A stretch of DNA of 64,000 nucleotides from Kutzneria viridogrisea (GCA_014138725.1 JACJID010000002.1:1006001-1070000), one strand, 5' to 3'. Positions 1 through 10,583 are shown, numbered from the stretch's first letter. Notes: generated by a model not told the origin, from the letters alone. Numbers and translations: made by a program.

Positions 1-410
1 GCCAGCCCGGCGCGGGCGTTGGCCTCGTGCACCACGATCGGCAGCCGCCCGCGCGCGGCGAGGTAGGCGGGCAGCGAGACGTAGCCGCCGAAGCCGACCA
101 CCACGTCGGCGCCGACCCGGTCGAACACCGCGCGGGTCTGGCGGATCGCGTCGCGCACCTTCAGCGGCAGCCTGAGCAGGTCCGGACTCGGCTTGCGGGG
201 CATCGGCACCGGCGGGATCATCTCCAGCGGGTAGCCCCTGGCGGGCACCAGCTTGGACTCCAGGCCGCGCTCGGTGCCCAGCGCCACCACGCGCGCGTCC
301 GGCCGCAACCGCATGACGGCATCGGCCAGCGCGAGCGCGGGCTCGATGTGCCCCGCGGTTCCACCTCCCGCGACAACCACGCAGGGCCCTGACGAAACGG
401 GGGCGTTCAA
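1..410 (-). CDS. murG: MurG, lipid II glycosyltransferase (N-terminal part, cut by window edge)
   Basis: This is the N-terminal ~136 residues of the UDP-GlcNAc transferase that converts lipid I to lipid II on the inner membrane face. The protein begins [20 protein letters not shown], showing the glycine-rich GGGTAGH loop typical of MurG, followed by the [18 protein letters not shown] segment. I chose the TTG at 410 because it lies about 7 nt after a strong GGAGGA site and overlaps the ftsW stop as TTGA, which implies translational coupling. The C-terminal half, including the nucleotide-sugar domain, lies beyond the left edge. It is the last visible gene of the minus-strand dcw cluster. Confidence 0.95.
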   Translation of the reverse strand, partial: MNAPVSSGPCVVVAGGGTAGHIEPALALADAVMRLRPDARVVALGTERGLESKLVPARGYPLEMIPPVPMPRKPSPDLLRLPLKVRDAIRQTRAVFDRVGADVVVGFGGYVSLPAYLAARGRLPIVVHEANARAGL

Positions 411-1894
411 CGCCGTCCTCCTTCTGCGGTGCGTCCGTGCCCCCCTGGGCCCCGGACGGTGCGGTCCTGGCCGGAGCGCCACGCGCTGCGGCGGCGGTAC
501 TCCGTGGGTGGTGCCGAGCGGTGCGCCCTGCGCCGCTCCTCCGGTGCCGGTGCCGTGGCGCCACCGCCGCCGCGACCCGCGCCACCGCGACCCGCCCCCC
601 TCGGCGGGGTGGACGGGCGGCCCGGCCTGCGCTTGACGGCGGGCCGGTACGGCTCGGGCGCGGGCAGCCGCAGCAGGCCACCGACCCGGCCCGGGCCCAG
701 CGAACGCAGCGCGGCCACCGAGTCGGGCTCGTTGCGGGCGCAGTTGGCCAGCACACCGAACACCAACATGGTTACCACGGTCGAGGTGCCGCCCGCCGAG
801 ATCAGCGGCAGGGTGATGCCGGTGACCGGCAGCAGGCCGATCACGTAGCCCACGTTGATCGCGGCCTGACCGACCAGCCAGACCGTCAGCGTGGCGGCGA
901 CCAGCCGGATCCACGGGTCGGTGTTGCGCGCGGCGATGCGCAGGCCCACCACGGCGAGCATGGCGTACAGGCCCAGCACCACCATGGCGCCGACGAAGCC
1001 CAGTTCCTCGCCGATCAGCGCGAAGATGAAGTCGTTCTGCACGTTGGGCAGGTAGTTGAACTTCGAGGGCCCCTGGCCCAGGCCCTTGCCGAACAGGCCG
1101 CCGTCGGCCAGCGCGTACAGGGCCTGGTTGAGCTGGTGGTTGGCGCCGGTCGGGTCGGCGCTGGGGTTGATGAAGGCCAGCACCCGCTTGAGCCGGTAGT
1201 CGGCGCTGATGGACAGCATGGCCACGGCGGCCAGCGCGGCGGTCATGAAGGCCGCGAACAGCCGCATCGGGGCGCCGACGAACCACAGCAGTGCCACCAG
1301 CACCAGGCCCATGCTGACCGTGCTGCCGAGGTCGGGCTGCAACATGACCAGCGCGAACAGCACCAGCGACACGGGCACCACGGGCACGAGCAGGTGCCGG
1401 TACTGGCTGACCAGCGCCCGCTTGGTGACCAGCACGTGCGCGCCCCACAGGGCCAGCGCGACCTTGGCCACCTCGACGGGTTGGAAGGACATCGGGCCGA
1501 TGATGAACCAACTGTGCTCGCGGCCGGGCACACCGCGGCCCAGCGGGGTGAGCACCAGGGCCAGCAGGGCGATGGAGATCAGCAGGAAGGCCGGGCTGAG
1601 CTGGCGCAACTGGCGCAGGGGCAGCCGCAGGCCCAGGTAGAAGGCGCCGATGCCGATCGCGGCGAACAGCAGTGGCTTGCCCACCGCGCTGAACGAGCCC
1701 TTCTCGATGTCCACCACCGCGGAGGCGGACAGCACCATCACCAGGCCGATGACGGTGAGCAGGCCGAACACGGCCAGCAGCAGGTGGAAGGAGGCCAGCG
1801 GGCGGCTCAGCCAGGCGGTCAGCGCGCTGCGCACGGCGGCGCCCCGGCCGGTCTGCCTGGTGCGGGTGCGCGCGGGGCGCTGGGTGACCGTCAT
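407..1894 (-). CDS. ftsW: FtsW, lipid II polymerase of the divisome (SEDS family)
   Basis: 495-residue polytopic membrane protein of the RodA/FtsW/SpoVE (SEDS) family, the septal peptidoglycan glycosyltransferase that works with FtsI. Residues about 35-395 hold roughly ten hydrophobic segments with family signatures such as [28 protein letters not shown] and the late [13 protein letters not shown]. The last ~100 residues are a cytoplasmic Arg/Gly/Pro-rich tail that is long for the family. The start overlaps the murD stop (ATGA) and its stop overlaps the murG start, so it sits in a coupled murD-ftsW-murG block. The gene order strongly supports FtsW over RodA. Confidence 0.95.
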   Translation of the reverse strand: MTVTQRPARTRTRQTGRGAAVRSALTAWLSRPLASFHLLLAVFGLLTVIGLVMVLSASAVVDIEKGSFSAVGKPLLFAAIGIGAFYLGLRLPLRQLRQLSPAFLLISIALLALVLTPLGRGVPGREHSWFIIGPMSFQPVEVAKVALALWGAHVLVTKRALVSQYRHLLVPVVPVSLVLFALVMLQPDLGSTVSMGLVLVALLWFVGAPMRLFAAFMTAALAAVAMLSISADYRLKRVLAFINPSADPTGANHQLNQALYALADGGLFGKGLGQGPSKFNYLPNVQNDFIFALIGEELGFVGAMVVLGLYAMLAVVGLRIAARNTDPWIRLVAATLTVWLVGQAAINVGYVIGLLPVTGITLPLISAGGTSTVVTMLVFGVLANCARNEPDSVAALRSLGPGRVGGLLRLPAPEPYRPAVKRRPGRPSTPPRGAGRGGAGRGGGGATAPAPEERRRAHRSAPPTEYRRRSAWRSGQDRTVRGPGGHGRTAEGGRR

Positions 1895-3243
1895 GGTGTC
1901 AGCCCCAGGTGAGCGTGCACCGCCTCGGCGAAGGCACGTCCTCGGTGCCCGTAGTCGGTGAACATGTCCATGGAGGCCGCCGCGGGCGCCAGCAGCACGA
2001 CATCACCCGGACGAGCCATTGCGCTGGCCACCCCGACCACCGTAGTCATGGCCCCATCGTCCCCCGCGACCACGTGTCGCACGGGGACATCGGGCGCGTG
2101 TCGTGCCAGGGCGGCGGCGATCACCTCGCGGTCGGCGCCGAACAGCACGACCCCGGCCAGCCGGTCGGCGGCCTCGGCGACCAGCTCCTCCACGCTGGCG
2201 CCCTTGAGCAGGCCACCGGCCAGCCACACCACCCGCTCGTGGGCGCGCAGCGAGGCGGCGGCGGCGTGCGGGTTGGTGGCCTTGGAGTCGTTGATCCAGG
2301 TGACCCCGCCGGACTCGGCCACGGTCACGGCCCGGTGCGCGCCCGGCTGGAAGTCACGGAGCCCTTGTGCCACAGCCGAAGCGGGCACGCCGTGTGCCCT
2401 GGCCAGCGCGGCGGCGGCCAGCGCGTCGGTGAGCCCCGGCGGGCCCGCCGGGCGGACCACCGCGGTCTCGGCCAGCGGCTCGTCCCGCGCGAAGGCGCGG
2501 TCCACCAGCCAGCCCCCGCGCACGCCGAGCTGTCCCGGCGCGGGCTCGCCCAGCGTGATGCCGATCTTGCGCGGGGCGGGGGACTCGGCGAGCAGCCGCG
2601 CCACGTACGGGTCGTCCACCCCGCCGACGGCGATCGGGCCGGTCAGCACCTGGGCCTTGGCCTGGGCGTAGGCCGCCAGGGACCCGTGCCAGTCCAGGTG
2701 GTCCTCGGCGATGTTGAGCAGCACACCGGCGTCCGGGCGCACCGAGGGCGACCAGTGCAGCTGGAAGCTGGACAGCTCCACGGCCAGCACCTCGCGGCGC
2801 ATCGCCTCCACCACGGGCAGCCCGACGTTGCCGCAGGCCACCGCGTCCAGCCCGGCGGCGCGCAGGATCGACTCCAGCATGGTGACCGTGGTGGTCTTGC
2901 CGTTGGTGCCGGTGACCACCAGCCAGGCGGGCCGGTTCGCGCCGGACAGGCGCCAGGCCAGTTCCACCTCGCCGATGACCTCGATGCCGCGGGCCGAGGC
3001 CGCGGCCAGCAGCGGGGCGGTGGGCCGCCAGCCGGGGCTGGTCACCACCAGGCTCACGTCGGCGGGCGGCTCGGTCAGCCCGGCCACCAGCTCGGCCCCG
3101 GTCCCGGCCAACGGGGTCAGCCGGTCGGCCGCCCCGTCGGTGACGGTGACCTTCGCGCCCGCGGCCAGCAAGGTGGACACGACCGCGCGGCCGGTGACCC
3201 CGGCACCGGCGACCAGGACGTGCCTGCCCTCCAGCTCGGTCAC
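1891..3243 (-). CDS. murD: MurD, UDP-MurNAc-L-alanine--D-glutamate ligase
   Basis: 450-residue cytoplasmic Mur ligase that adds D-Glu to UDP-MurNAc-L-Ala. An N-terminal Rossmann-like domain ([12 protein letters not shown] near residue 9) is followed by the ATP P-loop GTNGKTTT at about residues 112-119 and the central [12 protein letters not shown] motif. The start is GTG 3243, which overlaps the mraY stop as GTGA. An open frame continues about 300 codons further upstream, but that part only overlaps mraY out of frame and shows no MurD homology. Length and motifs are normal for the family. Confidence 0.95.
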   Translation of the reverse strand: MTELEGRHVLVAGAGVTGRAVVSTLLAAGAKVTVTDGAADRLTPLAGTGAELVAGLTEPPADVSLVVTSPGWRPTAPLLAAASARGIEVIGEVELAWRLSGANRPAWLVVTGTNGKTTTVTMLESILRAAGLDAVACGNVGLPVVEAMRREVLAVELSSFQLHWSPSVRPDAGVLLNIAEDHLDWHGSLAAYAQAKAQVLTGPIAVGGVDDPYVARLLAESPAPRKIGITLGEPAPGQLGVRGGWLVDRAFARDEPLAETAVVRPAGPPGLTDALAAAALARAHGVPASAVAQGLRDFQPGAHRAVTVAESGGVTWINDSKATNPHAAAASLRAHERVVWLAGGLLKGASVEELVAEAADRLAGVVLFGADREVIAAALARHAPDVPVRHVVAGDDGAMTTVVGVASAMARPGDVVLLAPAAASMDMFTDYGHRGRAFAEAVHAHLGLTP

Positions 3244-4337
3244 TGACCGCTCGCCGCCCCGAGCCAGTCGCTGTAGAACAGGCCCAGCCCGAACATGCAG
3301 CAGATGCCCGCCAGCAGCCAGAACCGGATGATGACCGTGGTTTCCGCCCACCCGGCCAGTTCGAAGTGGTGGTGGAACGGGGCCATTCTGAACAGTCGCC
3401 TTCGGGTGGTGCGGAAGACCGCGATCTGCGTGCCCACCGAGACCACCTCGACCACGAACAGCCCGCCGATGATGATCATCAGCAGCTCGGTGCGGGTGAC
3501 CATGGACAGACCGGCGACCAGGCCGCCGAGCGCCAGCGAGCCGGTGTCCCCCATGAAGATCTTGGCGGGGGCCGCGTTCCACCACAGGAAGCCCACGCAG
3601 CCCGCCATCGCCGCGGCCGCGACCAGTGCCACGTCCAGCGGGTCGCGCACCAGGTAACAGCCCGCGGTGGACACCGTGGAGCAGTTGTAGCGGTACTGCC
3701 AGAAGGAGATGATCACGTACGTGGCCAGCACCATCGCCGAGCTGCCGCCCGCGAGGCCGTCCAGGCCGTCGGTCAGGTTCACCGCGTTCGACCAGGCGCT
3801 GACCACGCCGTAGCAGAACACCACGAACCCGACCACGCCGAACGAGATCACCGCGATGTCCCGGATGAACGAGAGGTTCACCGAGGCGGGGGTGAGCCCG
3901 TCCTTGTTCGCGAACTGGACCGCCAGCAGGGCGAAGGCGATGGTGGCCACGAACTGGCCGACCAGCTTGGCCGTCTTGTTCAGGCCCAGGTTGCGCTGCT
4001 TGCGGATCTTGATGAAGTCGTCGAGGAAGCCGACGATGCCCAGGGCCGTGGTCAGCATCAGGATCAGCAGACCCGAGGCGCTGAACGGCAGGTCCTGCAC
4101 GCCGGGGCCCTTGGTCAGGTAGCTGTAGAGGTGGGCCACCAGGTACCCGGCCCACATGGCCACCAGGATGGCCACACCGCCCATGGTGGGCGTGCCGCGC
4201 TTGGCCTTGTGGCTGTCCGGCCCCTCCTCACGGATCTCCTGGCCGAAGCCCTGCCTGGAGAACACGCGGATCAGGTAGGGCGTGAGCAGGATGGACACGA
4301 CCAGCGCGATGGCTGCCGCGACAAGGATGTTCTTCAT
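3240..4337 (-). CDS. mraY: MraY, phospho-MurNAc-pentapeptide translocase
   Basis: 365-residue integral membrane enzyme that transfers phospho-MurNAc-pentapeptide to undecaprenyl phosphate, giving lipid I. Family landmarks are visible: [11 protein letters not shown] near the N-terminus, DDFIKI with the first conserved aspartates, [26 protein letters not shown], and the HHHFELAGW loop close to the C-terminus. About ten membrane segments are apparent. The ATG start is part of TAATG, so it overlaps the murF stop by one base. The stop overlaps murD. Full length, nothing unusual. Confidence 0.97.
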   Translation of the reverse strand: MKNILVAAAIALVVSILLTPYLIRVFSRQGFGQEIREEGPDSHKAKRGTPTMGGVAILVAMWAGYLVAHLYSYLTKGPGVQDLPFSASGLLILMLTTALGIVGFLDDFIKIRKQRNLGLNKTAKLVGQFVATIAFALLAVQFANKDGLTPASVNLSFIRDIAVISFGVVGFVVFCYGVVSAWSNAVNLTDGLDGLAGGSSAMVLATYVIISFWQYRYNCSTVSTAGCYLVRDPLDVALVAAAAMAGCVGFLWWNAAPAKIFMGDTGSLALGGLVAGLSMVTRTELLMIIIGGLFVVEVVSVGTQIAVFRTTRRRLFRMAPFHHHFELAGWAETTVIIRFWLLAGICCMFGLGLFYSDWLGAASGQ

Positions 4338-5785
4338 TACGCGAGCAGCTCCTCGGCCACACGCCAGAGCGCCTCGGACTTCGACGCCTTGACCAGTACG
4401 ACGTCACCCGGCCGCAGTTCCTCGCGCAGCAGGGTCACCGCCGCGTCCACGTCCGGCACGAGCACCGACTCCTCTCCCCACGAGCCCTCCAGGTGTGCGC
4501 CCTGGTGCATGGCCCGTGCCGCCTCGCCGACCACGACGAGCCGGCTGATGTCCAGTCGCACGGCCAGTCGCCCGATCTCGTCGTGCGCGGTCACGTGCGT
4601 GTCCCCGAGTTCACCCATCATGCCGAGCACCGCCCAGGAGCGACGCGGGGTGTCCCCGCCGCGCGCCATCGAGGCCAGGCTCTTGAGCGCGGCCCGCACG
4701 GACTCGGGGTTGGCGTTGTACGAGTCGTTGACCACCACGACCCCGTCCGGGCGGGTGGTGACCTCCATGCGGCGCGCGGACACCCGCTGCGCCTGGCCCA
4801 GCCGCTGCGCGACCTCGGCCACGCTCGCGCCCAGTTCCAGCGCGACGGCCGCGGCCGACAGCGCGTTGCCCACCTGGTGCGCCCCGTGCACCGCCAGCCG
4901 TACCTGGGCCTCGCCCTGCGGGGTCACCATGCGGAAGCTGGCCCGCGCCTGCTCGTCGAGCACCACGTCCACGGCCCTGATCTGGGCCTTGGCGTCCTCG
5001 CCGACCAGCACGACCCGCGCCTTGGTCCGCTCGGCCATCGCGGCCACCAGCGGGTCGTCGGCGTTGAGCACCGCCAGCCCCTCGGCGTCCAGCGCCTCGA
5101 CCAGTTCGCCCTTGGTCTGCGCGATGCCCTCGCGGGAGCCGAACTCGCCCAGGTGAGCGCTTCCCACGTTGAGCACCACGCCGATGCGCGGCGGCACGGT
5201 CTGGCAGAGCGCGGCGATGTGGCCGGGCCCGCGCGCGGACAGCTCCAGCACCAGGTGCCGGGTGGACTCCTCGGCGCGCAGCGCGGTCCACGGGTGGCCC
5301 AGCTCGTTGTTGAACGAGCCGGGCGGGGCCACGGTCGGCCCCATCGGCGCCAGCACCTGCGCGATCAGGTCCTTGGTGGAGGTCTTGCCGGAGGAGCCGG
5401 TCACGCCGACCACGGTCAGCCGCGGCAGCCGGTCGGTGACGTAGCGGGCCAGCGCCGCCAGCCCGGCGAGCACGGCGGCCCCGGACCCGTCCCTGTCCCC
5501 GGTCAGGGCCACGGAGCGGCTGTGCGCGCTGGTCACCGGCGGCACGATCACCGCGGGCGCGTCCACCTCGCGGGCGGCCAGCACCCCGACGGCACCCGCG
5601 GCCACGGCCCGCGCGGCGAAGTCGTGCCCGTCGACCCGCTCCCCCGGCATGGCCACGAACAGCCCGCCCGCGGTGAGCTGGCGCGAGTCGAACTCCACCG
5701 AGCCGGTGACCTGCTCCTCGCCGGTGGCGTTGTGCAGTCTGCCACCGGTGGCCTCGGCCACCTGCGCCAGCGTCAACCTGATCAC
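4337..5785 (-). CDS. murF: MurF, UDP-MurNAc-tripeptide--D-Ala-D-Ala ligase
   Basis: 482-residue Mur ligase that adds D-Ala-D-Ala to the UDP-MurNAc-tripeptide. It has the N-terminal MurF substrate domain ([18 protein letters not shown], residues ~31-49), the P-loop GSSGKTST at residues ~130-137, the [12 protein letters not shown] segment and [15 protein letters not shown] in the ATP/substrate domain. The GTG start at 5785 overlaps the murE stop as GTGA. Order and coupling with murE and mraY match the classical dcw operon. Confidence 0.96.
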   Translation of the reverse strand: MIRLTLAQVAEATGGRLHNATGEEQVTGSVEFDSRQLTAGGLFVAMPGERVDGHDFAARAVAAGAVGVLAAREVDAPAVIVPPVTSAHSRSVALTGDRDGSGAAVLAGLAALARYVTDRLPRLTVVGVTGSSGKTSTKDLIAQVLAPMGPTVAPPGSFNNELGHPWTALRAEESTRHLVLELSARGPGHIAALCQTVPPRIGVVLNVGSAHLGEFGSREGIAQTKGELVEALDAEGLAVLNADDPLVAAMAERTKARVVLVGEDAKAQIRAVDVVLDEQARASFRMVTPQGEAQVRLAVHGAHQVGNALSAAAVALELGASVAEVAQRLGQAQRVSARRMEVTTRPDGVVVVNDSYNANPESVRAALKSLASMARGGDTPRRSWAVLGMMGELGDTHVTAHDEIGRLAVRLDISRLVVVGEAARAMHQGAHLEGSWGEESVLVPDVDAAVTLLREELRPGDVVLVKASKSEALWRVAEELLA

Positions 5786-7365
5786 TGCTGCACCACCTCG
5801 AGTATCGCGGCGGTCAGTTCGTCGCGGTCGGAGAACGGGTGCACCACGCCTGCCACCTCCTGGCCGGTCTCGTGCCCCTTGCCCGCGACCACGAGCACGT
5901 CCCCGGGCCGGGCCTGCGCCACGGCGTGCCGGATCGCCTCGCGGCGGTCGCCGATCTCCACCACCTCACCGCGCTGCCCGTCGGGCACGGCCCGCGCCCC
6001 GTCGAGCATGGCGGCGCGGATGGCCGCCGGGTCCTCGCTGCGCGGGTTGTCGTCGGTGACCACGGTCAGGTCGGCCCGGCGCGCGGCGGCCTCGCCCATC
6101 AGCGGGCGCTTGCCCCGGTCCCGGTCCCCGCCGCAGCCCAACACCACGAGCACCCGGCCCTCGGTGCGGGCGCGCACGGCGTCCAGCGCCAGCGCCACGG
6201 CCTCGGGCTTGTGCGAGTAGTCCACGACGGCCGTGAACGACTGGCCCAGCGTGACCCGCTCCATGCGCCCGGGCACCTGCACGGCGGCGAGCCCTTGCAG
6301 GATGGCCTTCTCGTCGATGCCGACCGCGTCCAGCACGCCGATCGCCAGCAACGCGTTGGCCACGTTGAACGACCCGGCAAGCTGGATCTGCACGGGCAGC
6401 GCCCGCCCGTTCGGGCCGTGCGCGGTGAAGGACTGCGCCCCGGTGGCCGAGACCCGCACGTCGCTGGCGGTCCAGGCCGCCTCGTGCGTGGCGGCGACCG
6501 TGATCGTTCCCGGTCGGACCAGCCGCTGGCCCCAGTCGGTGTCGGTGCAGACCACCTCGACCTCGGACCGGCCGTCGAACAGCCGGGCCTTGGTGGCGAA
6601 GTAGTCCTCCATGTCCGGGTGGAAGTCCAGGTGGTCCTGGGAGAGGTTGGTGAAGGCGCCGACCGCGTAGCCGGTGCCCGCGACCCGGCCCATGGCCAGG
6701 GAGTGGCTGGAGACCTCCATGGCCACGTGGCTGACGCCCTGCTCCAGCATCACCGCGAACAGGGCCTGCAGGTCGGGGGCCTCCGGTGTGGTGAGCGAGC
6801 TGGCCAGCCGCTCACCGGCCAGCCGGGTCTCCACGGTGCCGATCAGGCCGGTGGTCAGCCCGGCCGCGGCCAGGCCCGCCTCGACCATGTACGTGGTGGT
6901 GGTCTTGCCGGAGGTGCCGGTCACGCCGAGCACCTTGAGCTTGCTGGACGGCGCTCCGTAGACGGTGGCGGCCAGCACGCCGAGCACGGCACGCGGGTCG
7001 GGGTGCACCAGCACGGCCACCCCGCTGTCCCGCACGGCCGGGCGCTCGGCACCGGCCTGGTCGGTGAGCACGGCGACGGCACCGGCGGCGATGGCGTCAC
7101 CGGCGAAGTCGGCGCCGTGCGCGCGGGCACCGGGCAGCGCGGCGAACAGGTCGCCGGGGCGCACGTGCTGGGCGCGCAGGGTGACCCCGGTGACGGGGCG
7201 GGGCGTGGGAGTGGGCGATAGCAGCCGCGCACCCACCGACTCGGCCAGTCGCTCGGGCGCGACGGGCTCGATCAGGGTCGGGCGGGGCGGGGCGAACGCG
7301 ACCTTGCCCAGAGGTGGAACGGCAGGCACGTCGCGGAAGGCTACCGGCGCACGGTGTGCAACCAC
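5782..7365 (-). CDS. murE: MurE, UDP-MurNAc-L-Ala-D-Glu--meso-diaminopimelate ligase
   Basis: 527-residue Mur ligase. It carries the P-loop GTSGKTTT (about residues 150-157), the MEVSSHSLAMGRV segment, and a DNPR motif at about residues 439-442, which is the signature for meso-diaminopimelate as third amino acid rather than lysine. The proposed start is GTG 7365, preceded by AAGGAGGTG with a spacing of about 12 nt; a GTG at 7330 is an alternative. MurE heads the murE-murF-mraY-murD-ftsW-murG block. Here it is not adjacent to ftsI, which lies 6.4 kb upstream. Confidence 0.95.
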   Translation of the reverse strand: MVAHRAPVAFRDVPAVPPLGKVAFAPPRPTLIEPVAPERLAESVGARLLSPTPTPRPVTGVTLRAQHVRPGDLFAALPGARAHGADFAGDAIAAGAVAVLTDQAGAERPAVRDSGVAVLVHPDPRAVLGVLAATVYGAPSSKLKVLGVTGTSGKTTTTYMVEAGLAAAGLTTGLIGTVETRLAGERLASSLTTPEAPDLQALFAVMLEQGVSHVAMEVSSHSLAMGRVAGTGYAVGAFTNLSQDHLDFHPDMEDYFATKARLFDGRSEVEVVCTDTDWGQRLVRPGTITVAATHEAAWTASDVRVSATGAQSFTAHGPNGRALPVQIQLAGSFNVANALLAIGVLDAVGIDEKAILQGLAAVQVPGRMERVTLGQSFTAVVDYSHKPEAVALALDAVRARTEGRVLVVLGCGGDRDRGKRPLMGEAAARRADLTVVTDDNPRSEDPAAIRAAMLDGARAVPDGQRGEVVEIGDRREAIRHAVAQARPGDVLVVAGKGHETGQEVAGVVHPFSDRDELTAAILEVVQQ

Positions 7366-7570
7366 CGGTGCCCTACACCTCCTTGATGAACTGGGACGAC
7401 GACAACGAACACAAATGGCCGGACCCGGCCGATTCGGTTATTCCCCGTGATCGCCGCCCACCCTATCCCAGCACCCCGAAGGGCCCCGCGAGCGCTCCAC
7501 GGTCACGCTGGCGGGGTCCCTGGTCACACAGCGGGTTGCGTGCGCACCCCTGTGGTTTTCCCCATGTTCC

Positions 7571-8875
7571 TCAGACCTTCCGGCAACTGGTCCCCACAGC
7601 AGGAGGCCGCAGCGCGAGCAGGTACCCGTTGACCGCCGGGTCCAGGCAGGAGTCCTGCTTCGGGTACGCGGTGTGCCCCTCGCCCTCGTAGGTGAGCACC
7701 ACCCCGGTGCCCAGCGCGTCGGCCATCAACTTCGTGTTCTCGTACGGGGTCGCGGGGTCACCCTTCGTGCCGATCACCACGATCCGCGGGCCACCGGTGA
7801 CGGCCAGGTCCGAGTAGTCGTGCTTCTCGTCGGCCTGCGAGATGAGCAGGAACGAGTCCCACATGTTGCTGTAGTGCCCGCTGGCGTCCCGCTGGCGGTT
7901 CTGGTCGGCCAGCGCGAACACGCCCTTGGCCTCGCCGTTGCCCAGGCTGGTGAGTGCGGTGCCCAGTGCGGGCCACCGGCGGTCGCTGTAGAGCGCGGTG
8001 TTCACCGCGATCTCGATGATCGCGGGCGTGGCGTGCCGGGCGCCCAGCTCCACCGGGTCGGTCTTCGCCACCGCCTTCAGGTCCGCGATGGTCCGCTTGG
8101 CGTCGGCCAGCCCGCAGCTGGTGGTCTTCGCGCACCACGCGGCGAAGTTGTCCAGGGCGCGGGCGAAGCCATCCGCCTGGGGCTTGGGGTGCAACTGCTC
8201 GGGCACGTCGGCCCCGTCGAGCACGGCGGCCCGCAGCTTGCCGGGGAACTTGTGCGCGTAGACCGCGCCCAGCCGCGTGCCGTACGAGTAGCCGAGGTAG
8301 GTCAGCTTCGTGTCGCCCACGGCCTCGCGGATCTTGTCCAGGTCCTGGGACGCCTGCTCGGTCGAGTACAGGTCGATCTCGTCCCGGTACTTCCGCTGGC
8401 ACGCCTGGAGCAGCAGCTCGGGCCCGTTGTCCCGCTCGAAGGCGGCGTCCTTCTCCCGGTCGGTCATGCAGGTCACCGGCGAGGACCGGCCCACGCCGCG
8501 CGGGTCGAAGCCCACCACGTCGAACCGGTCGGTGATCTCCTTCGGCAGCCGCTTGGCCATGGCCTCCACCGCTGGGTAGCCCGCGGCGCCAGGACCACCC
8601 AGGTCGTAGACCAGGGTGCCGATGCGCCCGCCCTCGGGCTGGTCGGTGCGGTGCGCCCGCTTGAGCGCCAGCGGGAAGGTCCTGCCGTTGCCCGGGTTGG
8701 CGTGGTCCCGCGGAACGGTGATCGTCCGGCAGCTGAGTTCGATTCCCGGCGTTCCCGGAGCCTCTGGACACCTCGTCCAGGAATCAGCCGGAGCCGCGGC
8801 GACAATGGGCGCCCCGGCGACGAGAACCCCTAACCCGATCATGGTCACGACAAGGCGAACCAGCAGTGCACGCAC
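7571..8875 (-). CDS. Secreted S33-family alpha/beta-hydrolase peptidase (tripeptidyl aminopeptidase-like)
   Basis: 434-residue exported alpha/beta hydrolase. An N-terminal signal peptide (RALLVRLVVTMIGLGVLVAG, cleavage near AAAPA) is followed by the oxyanion-hole region LGGPGAAGY, the segment VVGFDPRGVGRSSP, and the nucleophile elbow GYSYGT with Ser about residue 198. The late Asp (GTKGDPATPYENT) and His (YEGEGHTAYPKQDSC) complete a plausible triad. This layout is that of Streptomyces Tap/SlpD-type mycelial aminopeptidases. The GTG start at 8875 follows GGGAGGG by about 6 nt; a longer frame to 8941 lacks a ribosome site. It sits inside the interrupted dcw cluster. Confidence 0.85.
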   Translation of the reverse strand: MRALLVRLVVTMIGLGVLVAGAPIVAAAPADSWTRCPEAPGTPGIELSCRTITVPRDHANPGNGRTFPLALKRAHRTDQPEGGRIGTLVYDLGGPGAAGYPAVEAMAKRLPKEITDRFDVVGFDPRGVGRSSPVTCMTDREKDAAFERDNGPELLLQACQRKYRDEIDLYSTEQASQDLDKIREAVGDTKLTYLGYSYGTRLGAVYAHKFPGKLRAAVLDGADVPEQLHPKPQADGFARALDNFAAWCAKTTSCGLADAKRTIADLKAVAKTDPVELGARHATPAIIEIAVNTALYSDRRWPALGTALTSLGNGEAKGVFALADQNRQRDASGHYSNMWDSFLLISQADEKHDYSDLAVTGGPRIVVIGTKGDPATPYENTKLMADALGTGVVLTYEGEGHTAYPKQDSCLDPAVNGYLLALRPPAVGTSCRKV

Positions 8876-9040
8876 GGCTTCCCTCCCACACAGGACCACC
8901 CTGAACAGCACCTTTGATGAAACATCACAAGAGCTCGGCAAGCATTGCCCAAGCGAGTGAGATGCACGTCATAGGTACAAAAACGAGACAACCTCGGTAC
9001 AGGATTTCAATTCCAGGAAACGGCGAAAGTCGGTTGCGGA

Positions 9041-10342
9041 TCAGTTCGAGATCGGTATTCCGGGCCCGCCGGGCATGGCCAGCCGGACCTGGTTGCGGCC
9101 CGCCGCCTTCGCCGCGAGCAGCGCGCCGTCGGCCGCCACCACCAGCCCGTCCACGTCCGTGCCGGACTCGGGGTACACCGCCGCGCCCACCGACACGGTC
9201 AGCGCCTTGATCTCCACCACCCGGCCGGAGGTCGCGTCGGCCGCCGAGACCTCGGTCTGGGCCAGCCGCAACCGGATCCGCTCCGCGGCCTTGAGCAGTT
9301 CCTCGGCGTGCGCCCCCGGCATCATCACGGCCAGTTCGTCCCCGCCCCAGCGGGCCACCAGGTCGTCGTGCCGGACCTCGTGCCGGACCGCCCGCACCAC
9401 GGCCTCCAGCGCCGCGTCCCCGGCCAGGTGCCCGTAGGTGTTGTTGACCTCCGCGAAGTGGTCGATGTCCAGCATCAGCAGGCCCACGCTGGAGTTGGTC
9501 AGCCGGGCCCTGGTCAGCTCGGCGGAGACCAGCTGGGCCCAGAACGTGGGGCTGGCCAGCCCGGTCTTGGCGTCGGTGCGGGCGGCCCGCTGGAACTGCG
9601 GCAGCAGGAACTCCCGGTGCAGCGCCACGATGGTCAGCATCACCACCGGCACCACCCACGGGAACGAGATGAGCAGGCAGGCCACCACCAGGCCCAGCCC
9701 GAGCCCGGCGAGCACCACGATCTGGTCGGCGGGCTCGCCCAGCGCCTTGCGCGCGGCCAGCTCCGGGTTGGACAGCAGGATCGCGCCGACCACCAGCGCG
9801 TAGTTGACCAGCCACCAGCAGGCCGCCGCCGCGATCACCGCGAGCAGGGACCAGAACCCCGTGGGCACCCTGGGCGTCCCGGTCAGCCCGCAGGCGATCA
9901 GCACGGCCAGCGCGGCGCCACCGGCGAGCACCATGGTGGCCACGGTGAACACCTTGCGGTAAACGATCACACCGCTCCAGATGCGGGTGCACAGATGCAG
10001 GTAATTGATCACCACCAGTGCGACCACCAACGGGAACGGCAGCACCAGCAACCCGGCGAACATCCACAGCGAATTCAGATTCGTGTACGGCGAGCCCTCG
10101 ACCGAGACTTCGCGCGTGCGTTCGATTCCGCGCGCGGCCTCCAGGTGTGCGACAACACCCACGACCAGTGCCGCGAACCGCAGCCAATCGGTGCCGGTCA
10201 CTGGGATCAGCACCGTGCAGCTGACCGTGAGCGCGATCGCGAGCAGGTCCGTGACCAGCACGAAGGCGAGCACGTGCCGGGGCAGTGACCAGATCGACCA
10301 GCGCCGAGGGGACAGTCGGCGACACAATGAGATAACGCTCAC
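9041..10342 (-). CDS. Membrane-bound diguanylate cyclase (GGDEF protein)
   Basis: 433-residue protein with about seven hydrophobic segments (residues ~20-255) followed by a C-terminal GGDEF domain (~265-430) that would make cyclic di-GMP. The active-site loop reads RWGGDELA (residues ~333-337), a permitted variant of GGDEF. A product-inhibition I-site RHDD lies exactly five residues before it, so the enzyme looks active and feedback-inhibited. The metal site LDIDHFAEVNNTYGH is intact. The GTG start at 10342 follows AAGGGG by 6 nt; frames extending to 10519 overlap the opposing NNW peptide gene and are less likely. No EAL domain is present. Confidence 0.85.
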   Translation of the reverse strand: MSVISLCRRLSPRRWSIWSLPRHVLAFVLVTDLLAIALTVSCTVLIPVTGTDWLRFAALVVGVVAHLEAARGIERTREVSVEGSPYTNLNSLWMFAGLLVLPFPLVVALVVINYLHLCTRIWSGVIVYRKVFTVATMVLAGGAALAVLIACGLTGTPRVPTGFWSLLAVIAAAACWWLVNYALVVGAILLSNPELAARKALGEPADQIVVLAGLGLGLVVACLLISFPWVVPVVMLTIVALHREFLLPQFQRAARTDAKTGLASPTFWAQLVSAELTRARLTNSSVGLLMLDIDHFAEVNNTYGHLAGDAALEAVVRAVRHEVRHDDLVARWGGDELAVMMPGAHAEELLKAAERIRLRLAQTEVSAADATSGRVVEIKALTVSVGAAVYPESGTDVDGLVVAADGALLAAKAAGRNQVRLAMPGGPGIPISN

Positions 10343-10463
10343 CGGACGCCCCTTATCGTGGTACCGCGCGAACCAGTACACCCTAATTGACCGACCAGCA
10401 GATGTCAGCCGTGCGGCCGATTCTTTGGCCCACATCACCTGTGCAGCGGAACGGGGAAATAAA

Positions 10464-10568
10464 ATGATCATGCAGATCAGCGCCCGCGAGGACAGCAACA
10501 ACTGGCGCGAGAGCAACAACTGGGCCTTTCAGGAGAGCAACAACTGGCGGCGCAGCAACAACTGGTGA
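10464..10568 (+). CDS. 34-residue peptide with four Ser-Asn-Asn-Trp repeats
   Basis: Small plus-strand gene with a GGGGAA ribosome site 5-6 nt before ATG 10464. The product has an 8-10 residue N-terminus (MIMQISARED), then SNNW, RE, SNNW, AFQE, SNNW, RR, SNNW and stop, so Trp is the final residue. It has no signal peptide, Cys or obvious membrane segment. All neighbours run on the minus strand. Its stop lies 10 bp from the convergent stop of the MFS exporter, and both stop codons fall within a 6-bp inverted repeat (10564-10583). A second, shorter gene ending in NNW lies on the other side of that exporter. Function unknown; precursor peptide and regulatory leader are both possible. Confidence 0.6.
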   Translation: MIMQISAREDSNNWRESNNWAFQESNNWRRSNNW

Positions 10569-10583
10569 CCGCGGGTAGTCACC
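10564..10583. terminator. Inverted repeat overlapping two convergent stop codons
   Basis: GGTGAC, 8 nt, GTCACC. The left arm contains the stop codon of the SNNW peptide and the right arm contains that of the MFS exporter. A 6-bp stem with no T-run is a weak terminator at best, but its placement on both stops is neat. Confidence 0.35.

Noticed and set aside
3244-4155. N-terminal extension of MurD to 754 residues
   Set aside because: The extra residues are the shifted reading of mraY. GTG 3243 overlaps the mraY stop and starts the conserved MurD sequence.
437-5156. Long plus-strand frames opposite ftsW, murD, mraY and murF
   Set aside because: The opposing minus-strand genes have clear enzymatic motifs and overlapping starts and stops. 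The plus-strand products are biased low-complexity sequence.
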